From Mycolicibacterium bacteremicum (GTDB lineage Bacteria > Actinomycetota > Actinomycetes > Mycobacteriales > Mycobacteriaceae), in NCBI RefSeq assembly GCF_002086115.1, contig NZ_MVHJ01000008.1, positions 176,268 through 240,267 on the forward strand: 64,000 nucleotides of DNA, written 5' to 3'. Shown piece after piece: positions 19,702-28,924 of the stretch. Made by a program: the position numbers and the translations under genes. The first letter of the stretch is position 1, and each line of letters starts with the position of its first letter. The notes under the pieces are model-generated. The model searched no databases and was not told where the DNA came from. It worked only from the letters and a program-made list of their open reading frames with translations.

Positions 19702-21152
19702 GTCTCGACGGGAGCGACGCGGCCCGAGAAGCTGACTGCCTCGACACCGTGGTCGCGAGAATCCGCCTCGGCCTTGGCGATCTCGGCGCCGAGGTCCAGC
19801 GATCGGGCCATCAGCACATAGGCGACGGCGGACGCGAACAATCCCACGAACAGTGCGATGTCCACATCGCCCAGAGCTGCCGCCACCGGGCCGGTGTACC
19901 AGACCGTCACCACGAACGGGATCATCGCGACGATGCCGATGACATAGGCGCCCAGGCCACGCCAGCCCCATGTTCCGTACACCCCGCCCCCGGGCACGAA
20001 GATCTCCCGGATTGCGTAGCGGCCGCGTCGGACGAAGTAGTAGTCGACGAGATTGACCGAGGTCCACGGCACCAGTAGGTACAACAGCACGACCAGGAAA
20101 CTCCCGAAATTGGACAGGAACTCACCGGTGGACAACACGGCGCCCAGCAGTCCGGCGCCTGCCACGATGCTGCACGCGGTGACCCGGAGCCGACGGGTGG
20201 GCCGCACCGCCTTGAACGAGTCGACCATCGTGATCAGCTCAAGCGAGGCCGCGTAGATGTTGACGGTGATCACGGTGACCAGCCCGGGCAGGGCCGCGAT
20301 CAGGAGCCACGCACCCGACCCCGCGATCATTCCGTCGGCGGCGCTCTTGACCGCCTCCAGCGGGGAGGTATCGGCGAACAACGCAGCGACCAGTGCGCCC
20401 AGCGCCATCAGCCAGGTTGCACCGATGAACACGCCGGCGTAGGTGTACCACAACGCCTTTCGCGGGCTGGTCTGCGGCGGCAGGTAGCGGGAATAGTCCG
20501 AGACGTAGGGCGCCCAGCCGAGTGCGTAGGCCGCCGCGGCGGCGAACTGAACCAAGAACGCCGCCCACGTGAATCCCCCGAATCCGAACTGACCCGATGG
20601 CACGTCCAGGATGACCAACGCGCCGACGGTGAACACCCCGAACGTCGCGAGGAACAACCATGTCAGCCAGGTCTGGAAGCGATGAATCCAGTGGTAACCG
20701 TAGATCGCGAGCGTCAACGCCGAAGCGGTGATGAGCACGAACCACAGGTTGCGCAGGTCCACACCGGTGGTCAATGTGATCACATCGGCCGCGAGGATCT
20801 GATTGAAGATGTTGAAACCGACGATGCTGAACACCACGACCGCACAGATCACCACGACGCCGCGATAGCCGAACTGAGCCCGTGATTGGATCATCTGCGG
20901 CAGACCCAGTTGCGGACCCTGCGCCGAATGGAATGCAGTGAAAACCGTTCCCACGGCGGCACCGAGCACGATCGCGACCAGTGACGTCATGAACGACGCA
21001 CCGAGAGCGGCTCCGACCATGCCGGTAGCCAACGTGGTCAGGTTGGCGTTCGACATGAACCACAGCGGGAACAGCGTCGTGGGTCGACCGCGGCGTTCGG
21101 CGAGCGGAACCCAGTCGATGGATTTCGATTCGATAGCGGGCGTGTCAGACAT
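19698..21152 (-). CDS. NCS1-family nucleobase/related-solute permease
   Basis: 484 residues with twelve predicted membrane helices and NCS1 hallmarks. The SIDWVPLAERRGRP start precedes TM1, and helix 3 carries a polar motif (GPQLGLPQMIQSRAQFG near 78-92). A YVSDYSRYLP loop near 222-231 is typical of the cytosine/purine/hydantoin/thiamine group. It is the last gene of a leftward set with a HisD-like dehydrogenase and a nitrilase-superfamily hydrolase, so it probably imports the substrate of that pathway. A hydantoin, amide or nucleobase-like solute would fit the family. The specific ligand cannot be read from the sequence. Confidence 0.87.
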   Translation of the reverse strand: MSDTPAIESKSIDWVPLAERRGRPTTLFPLWFMSNANLTTLATGMVGAALGASFMTSLVAIVLGAAVGTVFTAFHSAQGPQLGLPQMIQSRAQFGYRGVVVICAVVVFSIVGFNIFNQILAADVITLTTGVDLRNLWFVLITASALTLAIYGYHWIHRFQTWLTWLFLATFGVFTVGALVILDVPSGQFGFGGFTWAAFLVQFAAAAAYALGWAPYVSDYSRYLPPQTSPRKALWYTYAGVFIGATWLMALGALVAALFADTSPLEAVKSAADGMIAGSGAWLLIAALPGLVTVITVNIYAASLELITMVDSFKAVRPTRRLRVTACSIVAGAGLLGAVLSTGEFLSNFGSFLVVLLYLLVPWTSVNLVDYYFVRRGRYAIREIFVPGGGVYGTWGWRGLGAYVIGIVAMIPFVVTVWYTGPVAAALGDVDIALFVGLFASAVAYVLMARSLDLGAEIAKAEADSRDHGVEAVSFSGRVAPVET

Positions 21153-21161
21153 CGATTCCCC

Positions 21162-21956
21162 TCAGTACAGATCCGGTCGCCGGTCAGCGAACAGGTCGTT
21201 GTGCTCACCATTGGACTTGCTCGAAGTGATTTCGACGAACGACGAAGCGACACCGTCGGCGCCGGGCGTCGCGACCACCCAGCCCTCGCCCGAGACGACG
21301 GCGGTGCCGCCTGTCCATTCGACGCCGCGCTCTGTGCCGGATCGGTCCGCGATGGCCGTCGGCAGCCGCGACGCGCGTGCTGCGGCCATCACCTGGATGG
21401 TTTCGGGCGGATGCTCGCCGTGCGGCCGGTCCACTCGTGGCCAGTTGACCGGCAAGGCCAGTACTTCCGCTCCGGCCAGCGCCAATCGCCTTGGCAATTC
21501 CGGAAACTCGACGTCGTAGCAGATGGCGACACCGAGTCGACCGATCGACGTGTCGAGCACCAGCCCGGCCTGGTCCCCGACATCGAAGAACCGGTGTTCG
21601 GCGTCCCACAGGTGCGCCTTGCGATAGCAGCCCAGTGTCCCGCTCCGGTCGAAGACCAATGCGGAGTTGAACAGCTTTTCGCCCGCGCGCTCACAGAACC
21701 CGATCACCGCGACGGCGCCTTCTGGCACGTCGGCGGCCAGTGCCACCAGTCGCGAATCGTCGACGCTCATCGACAGCGAACGGGCTTCGTCGACATCGTT
21801 GAAGACGTAGCCACTGGTGGCCAACTCCGGAAGAACAACCAGCTGTGGACCGGGTGGTGACAGCTGCAGGGCACGCTTCGCCGCGGCGAGATTGCGCTTC
21901 TCATCGCCGAACTGGATCGGCAACGCGATGGCAGACACCCGCAGCTCGACCATCAC
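21162..21956 (-). CDS. carbon-nitrogen hydrolase, nitrilase superfamily
   Basis: 264 residues, the usual size of a single CN-hydrolase domain. The catalytic triad is visible: Glu in VLPEL near residue 44, Lys in YRKAHLW near 113, and the nucleophile Cys in ICYDVEFPE near 146. It probably hydrolyses an amide or N-carbamoyl group rather than a nitrile, as most of this branch do. The start codon overlaps the stop of the HisD-like gene by 4 bp, so the two are translated together. The permease follows after 9 bp. Confidence 0.88.
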   Translation of the reverse strand: MMVELRVSAIALPIQFGDEKRNLAAAKRALQLSPPGPQLVVLPELATSGYVFNDVDEARSLSMSVDDSRLVALAADVPEGAVAVIGFCERAGEKLFNSALVFDRSGTLGCYRKAHLWDAEHRFFDVGDQAGLVLDTSIGRLGVAICYDVEFPELPRRLALAGAEVLALPVNWPRVDRPHGEHPPETIQVMAAARASRLPTAIADRSGTERGVEWTGGTAVVSGEGWVVATPGADGVASSFVEITSSKSNGEHNDLFADRRPDLY

Positions 21957-23311
21957 CGGCCCCGGGTGACTGCCGGCGTCCCGTCGAAAGCGCCCGAGTG
22001 CCGACCGATCTTGTCGATCCGGATTGTGGCCGTGGCCTCATGCGCAGCCAGCCCTTCGAAGGCCGAGATGCGCTCGACCGCCGGCGCCAACGCGGCGGTT
22101 GCCTCCTTCGCCGCGCGCTGATACGTGAGCGGTTTCAGGAATCGGGACACCGACAAACCCGCGTTGTAGCGCGCCGTCTTACCGGTCGGCAGAACATGAT
22201 TCGTTCCGGCAATGCCCTTGTCGGAGTATGCGACTGTACTCCACGGCCCGACGAACAACGAACCGTAGTTACGCAGCTCTTTCAGGAAGTAGTCATCATC
22301 GTCGGTCTGCACCTCGAGATGCTCCGGACCGAGGACATCCGCGATGGCGGCCGCCTGTGCACGGTCGGCGGCCACCACCACCGATCCGTAATCACGCCAT
22401 GCTGCCCCGGCGATGTCGCGGGTCGCCAACGTCTCGAGTTGTCGGTCGATGGCCTCGATCACCCTGCGGCCGAGCGCTTCCGATGTGGTGATCAGTGCTG
22501 CAGGCGAGTTGGGGCCGTGCTCAGCCTGCCCCAGCAGATCGGCGGCCACCCACTCGGGATCGGCCGTCTCGTCGGCCAGCACCGCGACCTCCGACGGGCC
22601 GGCCAGCAGATCGATTCCCACTCGGCCGAAGAGCTGGCGCTTGGCCTCGGTGACGAAAGCATTGCCGGCACCGACCAGCATATCCACCGGAGCATCGCCG
22701 AGCAGCCCGAAAGCCATGGCGCCCAGCGCCTGAACGCCGCCGACGGCGAAGACCCGGTCCGCGCGTGACAGGTATGCGCCGTAGAGCACGGCGGGATGTG
22801 CGCCGTGCCCACCCGAGGGCGGTGTGCATGCGAGCACGGCGGGCACACCGGCGGTCTTCGCGAAGCCCGCGGTCATGAAGGCGCTGGCCAGCAGTGGGAA
22901 GCGACCTGCCGGCAGGTATGCACCCACCCGCGCCACGGGGATGTACTGCACACCGCCGACGACTCCGGGCGCGATGTCGACCTCGAAGTCGGTCAGATGT
23001 GCACGCTGGGCAGAGGCGAATCGGTTGGTGCGCTCGTAGCCGAGCTCCAGGGCGGCGCGGACTTCGGCGGGTAATGCGTCACCACTCTTGCGCAGGTCGG
23101 CGGCACTGACCTCCAGGTCACCGGTCCAGCCATCGAGTTCCCGGGCATAGCGCCGCACAGCGTCCAAGCCGTTGCGCTCGATGTCGGACAGCATCTCCGA
23201 TACGCGTTCGACGACTTTCGGATCCCGCTGTGCCGGTGGGCCGTCGACGGCCGGCTTCTTGAGCCAGGTGAACGGTCCGAGGGCGCGTGCTTCAGCGGTG
23301 GTGATCTGCAT
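21953..23311 (-). CDS. HisD-family NAD-dependent alcohol dehydrogenase, catabolic paralogue
   Basis: 452 residues with all key histidinol-dehydrogenase residues: Q and H in LGQAEHGPNSP near 263-268, the catalytic Glu-His in GPEHLEV, the metal Asp in SDKGIAGTNH, and the metal His in LAAHEA near the C-terminus. It is probably not the biosynthetic HisD, because no other his genes are nearby and it is paired with a hydrolase and a permease under a LysR regulator. Catabolic relatives oxidise diols such as 2,3-dihydroxypropane-1-sulfonate in four-electron steps. Substrate is unknown. The ATG at 23311 lies 64 bp after a perfect palindrome, the probable operator. Confidence 0.85.
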   Translation of the reverse strand: MQITTAEARALGPFTWLKKPAVDGPPAQRDPKVVERVSEMLSDIERNGLDAVRRYARELDGWTGDLEVSAADLRKSGDALPAEVRAALELGYERTNRFASAQRAHLTDFEVDIAPGVVGGVQYIPVARVGAYLPAGRFPLLASAFMTAGFAKTAGVPAVLACTPPSGGHGAHPAVLYGAYLSRADRVFAVGGVQALGAMAFGLLGDAPVDMLVGAGNAFVTEAKRQLFGRVGIDLLAGPSEVAVLADETADPEWVAADLLGQAEHGPNSPAALITTSEALGRRVIEAIDRQLETLATRDIAGAAWRDYGSVVVAADRAQAAAIADVLGPEHLEVQTDDDDYFLKELRNYGSLFVGPWSTVAYSDKGIAGTNHVLPTGKTARYNAGLSVSRFLKPLTYQRAAKEATAALAPAVERISAFEGLAAHEATATIRIDKIGRHSGAFDGTPAVTRGR

Positions 23312-23374
23312 GCGGGTGACGCTAGGCCCGTTCGCGCCAGAGGACTAGATGGGTAACTCCTGCACAAACCACAG

Positions 23375-23396
23375 GATTATCCGATACCGGATAATC
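23375..23396. promoter_or_regulatory. perfect 9-bp palindrome, candidate LysR-type operator
   Basis: GATTATCCG (23375-23383) and CGGATAATC (23388-23396) are perfect inverted arms around ATAC. The element lies in the 93-bp gap between the stop of the LysR gene and the start of the HisD-like gene, and it contains the T-N11-A core used by LysR-type regulators. It is A/T-rich compared with its surroundings. Position makes it the likely control site of the HisD-like/nitrilase/permease operon. Confidence 0.6.
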
Positions 23397-23404
23397 ACCA
23401 CAGG

Positions 23405-24367
23405 TCAGACGCGTGATCGATCGATCAACGGCACCATCGAGCGCCCTAGATCCGCGGCAGTCTGCGGGAACACCGGGAGATCTTTCACCGTGTCCTCGGC
23501 CAACCGCGCGAACTCCCGGGTCGCATTCGACAGCGGCCGTCCCCGGTGCTGCGCCAAAGCGATGGTGTCGAAGAGCGGTTCGGCGAACGGAGCGGTGTGC
23601 AGTCCGGAAGGAAAGGCGTCGCTGGCGATCACCGCACCGCTGGCGATGGTGTCGCCGACACTTCCTGCCACGAGTTTGAGCGCGGATTCCACGTGCTCGA
23701 TCTCGATGACCGGTTCCAGGCGCAGTCCCGCCAGTTGCGCGCGCTCGGCGAGTTGCCGGCGGGTCGGATCCTTCCATCCGTAGTGCGCGTCATACAGAAC
23801 GAGCGTCGCCTCCGCGAATTGATTTATGGTCACCGGCTTTTCGGTGCGCGACGGGTCTGCGCTGACATAGAACACCTCGTCGCGCAGCAGTGGCCGGACG
23901 TCCAGATCCTCGTCGTCGATGGGCAGGATCAGCATGCCCGCCTCGATCTCGCCGGCCTGGATGGCCGCAGCCGTCTCGGCGGAGTTCTGCCCGACCAGCC
24001 GAACCCGCACCGACGGGTATCGCAGGTGGAAGGTCTGCACCAGATGCGACAGCAGGTAGTAATCGGCGTTGCGCGGAACACCGAACGTCGCCGTCCCGCC
24101 CCCGAGCGATCCCACCGACCGGACCGCTTGTACGCCACCATCGGCGGCATGGACGGCCTGTTGGGCGTAGGACAGCAGTTCACGACCCGCCGCAGTGAGT
24201 GTCAGCCTGCGGCTACCTCGCACGAACAACTGCGCGTCAAGTTCCTCCTCAAGCCGGCGAACGAGTTCGGACACCGACGCCTGTGCGACTTGCATGGCAT
24301 CGGCGGCGGCTGTGAAGGACCCCAGCCTCGCCGCCTCGGCGAACGCGCGCAACTGATTCAACGTCAT
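23405..24367 (-). CDS. LysR-type transcription regulator
   Basis: 320 residues. The N-terminal winged helix-turn-helix is complete (MTLNQLRAFAEAARLGSFTA, with the recognition helix near QASVSELVRRLEEEL, residues 29-43). The effector domain from about 90 to 295 has the two-lobed periplasmic-binding fold. It is encoded on the same strand directly upstream of the HisD-like operon, which is less common than the divergent arrangement. The palindrome just after its stop is its probable target. The effector is presumably the substrate of the pathway. The ATG at 24367 is kept; 23 bp separate it from the upstream ABC exporter gene. Confidence 0.87.
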   Translation of the reverse strand: MTLNQLRAFAEAARLGSFTAAADAMQVAQASVSELVRRLEEELDAQLFVRGSRRLTLTAAGRELLSYAQQAVHAADGGVQAVRSVGSLGGGTATFGVPRNADYYLLSHLVQTFHLRYPSVRVRLVGQNSAETAAAIQAGEIEAGMLILPIDDEDLDVRPLLRDEVFYVSADPSRTEKPVTINQFAEATLVLYDAHYGWKDPTRRQLAERAQLAGLRLEPVIEIEHVESALKLVAGSVGDTIASGAVIASDAFPSGLHTAPFAEPLFDTIALAQHRGRPLSNATREFARLAEDTVKDLPVFPQTAADLGRSMVPLIDRSRV

Positions 24368-24390
24368 GGCGAACCGACCCTATGCCGCCG

Positions 24391-26217
24391 TCAGGCCAGC
24401 GATTCCACCCACGCCCGGTGCAACCCGGCGAACCGCCCTCCGGCGTCGATCAGTTCCTCCGGCGGCCCGTCCTCGACGACCTCGCCGTGCTCGAGCACCA
24501 GCACCCGGTCCGCGCTCAACACCGTCGACAGCCGGTGCGCGATCACCACGGCGGTGCGGTCGGCCAGCACGGTCGTCATGGCGCGCTGCACCATTCGCTC
24601 GCTCGGGATGTCCAGCGAGGACGTCGCCTCGTCCAGGATCAGCACCGCCGGGTCGGCCAGGAACGCCCGGGCGAACGCGATCAGCTGACGCTGCCCCGCC
24701 GACAGCCGGCCGCCGCGCTTGGCGACATCGGTCAAGAACCCCTCGGGCAGCCCGTCGATGAAGCGGTCGGCCCCCACCGCGACGGCGGCCTCGCGGACCT
24801 CGGCGTCGCTGGCCGACGGCCGGCCGAACCGGATGTTGTCGGCGATCGTCCCCTCGAACATGAAGTTCTCCTGGGTCACCATCACGACCTGCTTGCGCAA
24901 CTCGCTCTGTGCGACATCACGCAGGTCGATCCCGTCCAGGGCCACCGCCCCGCTGACCGGGTCGTAGAACCGGGCCAGCAGCTTGGCGATCGTCGTCTTC
25001 CCGGCACCGGTGGTGCCGACCAGCGCGATTGTCTGCCCGGCCGGAATGTCCAAGGTCAACGACGGCAGGACCGGCCGGTCCGGCACATAGGAGAACTGCA
25101 CGTCGTCGAAGGTGATGTGGCCCTGCACATTGTCCAGCGGTACCGGATGCGCCGGATCCTCGATCCCGGGATCCTGGGCGAGCACCCCGGCGATCTTCTC
25201 CAGCGCCGCCGAGGCGGACTGGAAGGTGTTGAAGAACTGCGAGATCTCCTGCATCGGCTCGAAGAAGATGCGCAGGTACAGCAGGAACGCGGTCAGCGTG
25301 CCGAGCGTCATCTCGTCGTGCAGCACCAGGTAGCCGCCGTAGAGCAGCACCGCGCCGGTGGTGAGGTTGCCGGTCAGCCGGACCGCGGGCATGAAGATTG
25401 CCAGCAGCTTGAAGGCCCGCTCGTTGATCGACTTGTACTGGTCGGCAACGTCTTCGAAGATCTCCTGGTTGCGCGGCTCGCGGCGGTAGGCCTGGACGGC
25501 CTTGATGCCGGTCATGGTCTCGACGAACTGCACGATCACCAGCGCGGCGGCCTCGCGGACCTTGCGGTAGGTCTTGGACGACTCGTTGCGGAACCACCAC
25601 GTCAGCAGCACCAGGATCGGGAATGCGGTCAGGCACACCAATCCGAGCCGCCAGTCCAGCACCACCAGCAGCACGGCGGTCCCGAACATCGTCAACACCG
25701 CGGTGATCAATCCGTCGAAGCCGGTGGCCAGCATGTCCTGGATGGCATCGACGTCGTTGGTGGACCGGGCGACCACCCGACCGGAGGTGTAGCGGTCGTG
25801 GAACGCCACGTCCAGGCGCTGGAAGTGCCGGAACAGCCGGCGCCGCAACTCGATCAGGATCTCCTGACCGATCCGCCCGGACCGGCGCAGGAAGTACATC
25901 CGGCCGGTGGCCTGCACCGTCACCACACCGCACAGCGCGGCCAGGATGAGGATGAGTTCGCGGGCGGTGCCACCCTCGACGATCGGCGGGATGCCGTGGT
26001 CGATACCGCGTTGCACCAGCAGCGGCACCGACAACCGGGCGGCGTTCTCGACCACGACCACGACCGCCAGCAGGGCGACGATCTTCTTGTACGGCCGCAG
26101 CAGCGAACCCAGCAGCGAACGGGCCTCGCGGCGCCGGGAGATCGACTCGTCGATCGGGATGTTCTCGTCGGCGGCTTCGACGGCCTGGCCGCGCCACTCC
26201 GTATTCGACACGGTCAT
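24391..26217 (-). CDS. ABC exporter half-transporter, catalytic-site subunit
   Basis: 608 residues: six membrane helices (about 40-330) then a nucleotide-binding domain. Walker A is LVGTTGAGKTT near 396, the Q-loop is VTQENFMFEG, the signature is RLSAGQRQ (Ala in place of the first Gly), Walker B is VLILDEATSSLD with the catalytic Glu, and the switch is IAHRLST. It resembles heterodimeric multidrug or lipid exporters such as Rv1273c/Rv1272c. The start overlaps the stop of its partner by 4 bp. Walker B is intact here while the partner's is not, so this subunit supplies the catalytic Glu. Confidence 0.88.
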   Translation of the reverse strand: MTVSNTEWRGQAVEAADENIPIDESISRRREARSLLGSLLRPYKKIVALLAVVVVVENAARLSVPLLVQRGIDHGIPPIVEGGTARELILILAALCGVVTVQATGRMYFLRRSGRIGQEILIELRRRLFRHFQRLDVAFHDRYTSGRVVARSTNDVDAIQDMLATGFDGLITAVLTMFGTAVLLVVLDWRLGLVCLTAFPILVLLTWWFRNESSKTYRKVREAAALVIVQFVETMTGIKAVQAYRREPRNQEIFEDVADQYKSINERAFKLLAIFMPAVRLTGNLTTGAVLLYGGYLVLHDEMTLGTLTAFLLYLRIFFEPMQEISQFFNTFQSASAALEKIAGVLAQDPGIEDPAHPVPLDNVQGHITFDDVQFSYVPDRPVLPSLTLDIPAGQTIALVGTTGAGKTTIAKLLARFYDPVSGAVALDGIDLRDVAQSELRKQVVMVTQENFMFEGTIADNIRFGRPSASDAEVREAAVAVGADRFIDGLPEGFLTDVAKRGGRLSAGQRQLIAFARAFLADPAVLILDEATSSLDIPSERMVQRAMTTVLADRTAVVIAHRLSTVLSADRVLVLEHGEVVEDGPPEELIDAGGRFAGLHRAWVESLA

Positions 26218-28025
26218 TGCCCGGCCTCCGCGAACTCCTCGTCGGCGGCCAGCAGGTACCGGTACTCGGGCGCATCGGCCAGCAGCTCGGCATGCGTGCC
26301 GACCCGGGTGACGGTCCCGTCCTCCAGCAGCGCGACCCGGTTGGCGAGCAGCACCGTCGACGCGCGGTGGGCCACCACGATGCCGGTGACATCGCGCAGC
26401 ACCCGGCCCAGCGCCTCGGTGACCTCGGCCTCGGTGTGCACGTCGAGCGCGGACAGGGTGTCGTCGAGCACCAGGATGCGCGGTTCGGCGATGATGGCGC
26501 GGGCCAGCGAAAGCCGTTGCCGTTGACCGCCGGACAGGCTCATGCCCTGCTCACCGATGCGGGTGTCCAGGCCGAACGGCAGTTCGTAGACGAATCCGGC
26601 CGAGGCCACCTCGATGCCGCGGGCCAGATCCTCGTCGGTGGCCTCCGGATTGCCCAGCCGTAGGTTCTCGGCGACCGACATGGAGAACAGTGTCGGGTCC
26701 TCGAACGCGGTGGCCACGGTGCGCCGCAGCGCGGGCAGCGACAGCTCGCGGATATCGGTGCCGTCGACCAGGATGGCGCCCTCATCGACGTCGTGCAGCC
26801 GCGACAACAGCGAGGCCAGCACCGACTTGCCGGACCCGGTGGCGCCGACCAGGGCGACCGTCTCCCCCGATTCGACCGTCAGGTTCACATGGCGCAGAGC
26901 CCAGTCGGACGAGTCCGGGAACCGGAACCCGACGTCGACCAGCTGCAGCCGGCCACCGCGCGGCGAATCGGCGACCGCACCGTCGGTGATGGTGCGCGGC
27001 TCGTCGAAGATCTCGGCGACGCGGTTGGCCGCCGTCATCGACTCCTGGGTCATCGACAGCAGGAAGCCCAGCGAGGCGATCGGCCAGACCAGCGACAGCA
27101 TCATCGTGATGAACGCGACCAGGGTGCCCATGGTGACCAGGCCGTGCCCGGCGGCGTACGCGCCGAAGCCCAACACGATGATCAGCGTGATGTTCGGGAT
27201 GACCTCCAGCAGCGTCCAGAACTTCGCCGACACCGCGACCTTGCGGATCTCGGTGTCGAACAGGTTCGTCGCACGCTCGTCGAAGCCGCGGTAGGCGTAC
27301 TCCTCGCGGCCGAAGGACTTGATGACCCGCAGACCGAGCGCGGACTCCTCGACGTGGGTGGCGACATTGCCGGCCTGATCCTGCGATTGGCGCGACAGCC
27401 GGGTGAACTTGCGCTGGAAATGCAGGATGGTCAGCGTGATCGGCACGATGGCCACCATCACCACGACGCCGAGCGGCCAGTACATGCTCAGCAGGATCGC
27501 CGTCACCACGATGATCTGGACGATGTTGAGCATCAGGAACAGCAAGCCGAAGGACAGGAACTGCCGGATCGCGGACAGGTCGTTCATCACCCGCGACAGC
27601 AGCTGCCCGGACTGCCAGTTGCCGTGGAAGGACATCGGCAGCACCTGCAGGCGCGCGTAGAGGTCCTTGCGGATATCGGCCTCGACCCCCATGGTGGCGC
27701 GGGCCACCAGCCAACGCCGGACGAACCACAGCACGGCCTCGGTGACCAGCAGCGCCATCGCGGCCAGCCCCAGCGTCCACAGGCCGGCCGAGTCCTTCTC
27801 CCGCACCGGCCCGTCGATGACGGCCTTGGTGAGCAGCGGCACCGACACCGTCGCGCCGAGGCTGACGAAGGCCGCGACCACCATCGCGATCCAGCGGACG
27901 CGGTAGGGCTTCAGGTACGGCAGCAGCCGCAGGATGTCCGAGGAGGTGCGGATGCGCTGCGGAGGCGGCGCGATCGCCGGTACCGATACGAGCCCTGCCA
28001 CGTCACCACCTCCTCCCCGACCCAT
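26214..28025 (-). CDS. ABC exporter half-transporter, degenerate-site subunit
   Basis: 603 residues: a short Gly-rich N-terminus, six membrane helices (about 45-335), then a nucleotide-binding domain. Walker A is LVGATGSGKSV near 393, the signature is LSLSGGQRQR (canonical), and Walker B is ILVLDDTLSALD, where Asp replaces the catalytic Glu. The switch is VAHRAST. Together with the LSAGQ signature of the partner this makes one of the two ATP sites degenerate, the design of TM287/288-like heterodimers. It is divergent from prrA across 180 bp. Export substrate unknown. The start could also lie at a GTG a few codons inside. Confidence 0.88.
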   Translation of the reverse strand: MGRGGGGDVAGLVSVPAIAPPPQRIRTSSDILRLLPYLKPYRVRWIAMVVAAFVSLGATVSVPLLTKAVIDGPVREKDSAGLWTLGLAAMALLVTEAVLWFVRRWLVARATMGVEADIRKDLYARLQVLPMSFHGNWQSGQLLSRVMNDLSAIRQFLSFGLLFLMLNIVQIIVVTAILLSMYWPLGVVVMVAIVPITLTILHFQRKFTRLSRQSQDQAGNVATHVEESALGLRVIKSFGREEYAYRGFDERATNLFDTEIRKVAVSAKFWTLLEVIPNITLIIVLGFGAYAAGHGLVTMGTLVAFITMMLSLVWPIASLGFLLSMTQESMTAANRVAEIFDEPRTITDGAVADSPRGGRLQLVDVGFRFPDSSDWALRHVNLTVESGETVALVGATGSGKSVLASLLSRLHDVDEGAILVDGTDIRELSLPALRRTVATAFEDPTLFSMSVAENLRLGNPEATDEDLARGIEVASAGFVYELPFGLDTRIGEQGMSLSGGQRQRLSLARAIIAEPRILVLDDTLSALDVHTEAEVTEALGRVLRDVTGIVVAHRASTVLLANRVALLEDGTVTRVGTHAELLADAPEYRYLLAADEEFAEAGQ

Positions 28026-28205
28026 CTTGAGTTCTACGCCATGGATCCGACAACCGGATTAACCGGCGTGCGGCCAACGTAAAACCTCAACAATGGATGA
28101 GGTCAATTGTTTCCCGCCGCGGGGATCGGGCCACCTGCGCGACGAGGTGACGCGGGTGACCCAGCATCCCCCAGCCGTCGACCCCGATGGGGCAGTATTG
28201 GCGGC
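28026..28205. promoter_or_regulatory. divergent control region of the ABC exporter and prrAB
   Basis: A 180-bp gap between divergent genes. It contains inverted AACAAT (28089-28094) and ATTGTT (28106-28111) with centres 17 bp apart, in a locally A/T-rich stretch, and CCTCA/TGAGG arms overlapping them (28085-28102). PrrA is known to autoregulate, so these are candidate sites. No clear -35/-10 pair was recognised. Confidence 0.3.
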
Positions 28206-28910
28206 ATGGAAAGTGGTTCCTCGACCTCGCCTCGGGTCCTCGTCGTCGACGACGACCCCGACGTTCTCGCCTCGCTGGAACGCGGGCTGCGGCTGTCCGG
28301 CTTCGAGGTGTCCACCGCCGTCGACGGCGCCGAGGCCCTGCGCAGCGCAACCGAGACCCGCCCGGACGCCATCGTCCTCGACATCAACATGCCGGTGCTC
28401 GACGGGGTCAGCGTGGTCACCGCGCTGCGCGCCATGGACAACGACGTGCCCGTCTGCGTGCTGTCGGCCCGCACCAGCGTCGACGACCGGGTGGCCGGGC
28501 TGGAGGCCGGCGCCGACGACTACCTGGTCAAGCCGTTCGTCCTGCAGGAGCTGGTGGCCCGGGTGAAGGCGCTGCTGCGCCGCCGCGGCTCGACGGCGAC
28601 CTTCTCCTCGGAGACCATCTCGGTGGGCCCACTGGAGGTCGACATCCCTGGCCGGCGCGCCCGGGTCAACGGCGCCGACGTCGACCTGACCAAACGCGAG
28701 TTCGACCTGCTGGCCGTGCTGGCCGAGCACAAGACCGCGGTGCTCTCGCGCGCCCAGCTGCTGGAGCTGGTGTGGGGTTATGACTTCGCCGCCGACACCA
28801 ACGTCGTCGACGTGTTCATCGGCTACCTGCGCCGCAAGCTGGAGGCCGGCGGGGCGCCGCGGCTGTTGCACACCGTGCGCGGTGTGGGCTTCGTGCTGCG
28901 GACCCAGTAG
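28206..28910 (+). CDS. prrA: response regulator PrrA
   Basis: 234 residues, OmpR family, nearly the same as M. tuberculosis PrrA. The receiver has D15-D16 and the phospho-acceptor D59 ([11 protein letters not shown]). The winged-helix domain ends [13 protein letters not shown]. The ATG at 28206 is chosen because the conserved protein begins there; the longer open frame starting at 28107 has no similarity to the family. PrrAB is an essential mycobacterial system that responds to intracellular growth, nitrogen and oxygen-related cues and affects the dosR and cyd/cta genes. In M. tuberculosis prrA directly follows accD3. Confidence 0.95.
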   Translation: MESGSSTSPRVLVVDDDPDVLASLERGLRLSGFEVSTAVDGAEALRSATETRPDAIVLDINMPVLDGVSVVTALRAMDNDVPVCVLSARTSVDDRVAGLEAGADDYLVKPFVLQELVARVKALLRRRGSTATFSSETISVGPLEVDIPGRRARVNGADVDLTKREFDLLAVLAEHKTAVLSRAQLLELVWGYDFAADTNVVDVFIGYLRRKLEAGGAPRLLHTVRGVGFVLRTQ

Positions 28911-28924
28911 TCCAGACTTAGCCC

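Noticed and set aside
21953..23311. Biosynthetic hisD
   Set aside because: No his operon genes are nearby, and the neighbours are a LysR regulator, hydrolase and permease. A catabolic paralogue fits better.
24382..26526. 714-codon open frame opposite the ABC exporter genes
   Set aside because: Antisense to canonical ATP-binding motifs and rich in His/Gln/Arg; no plausible protein.
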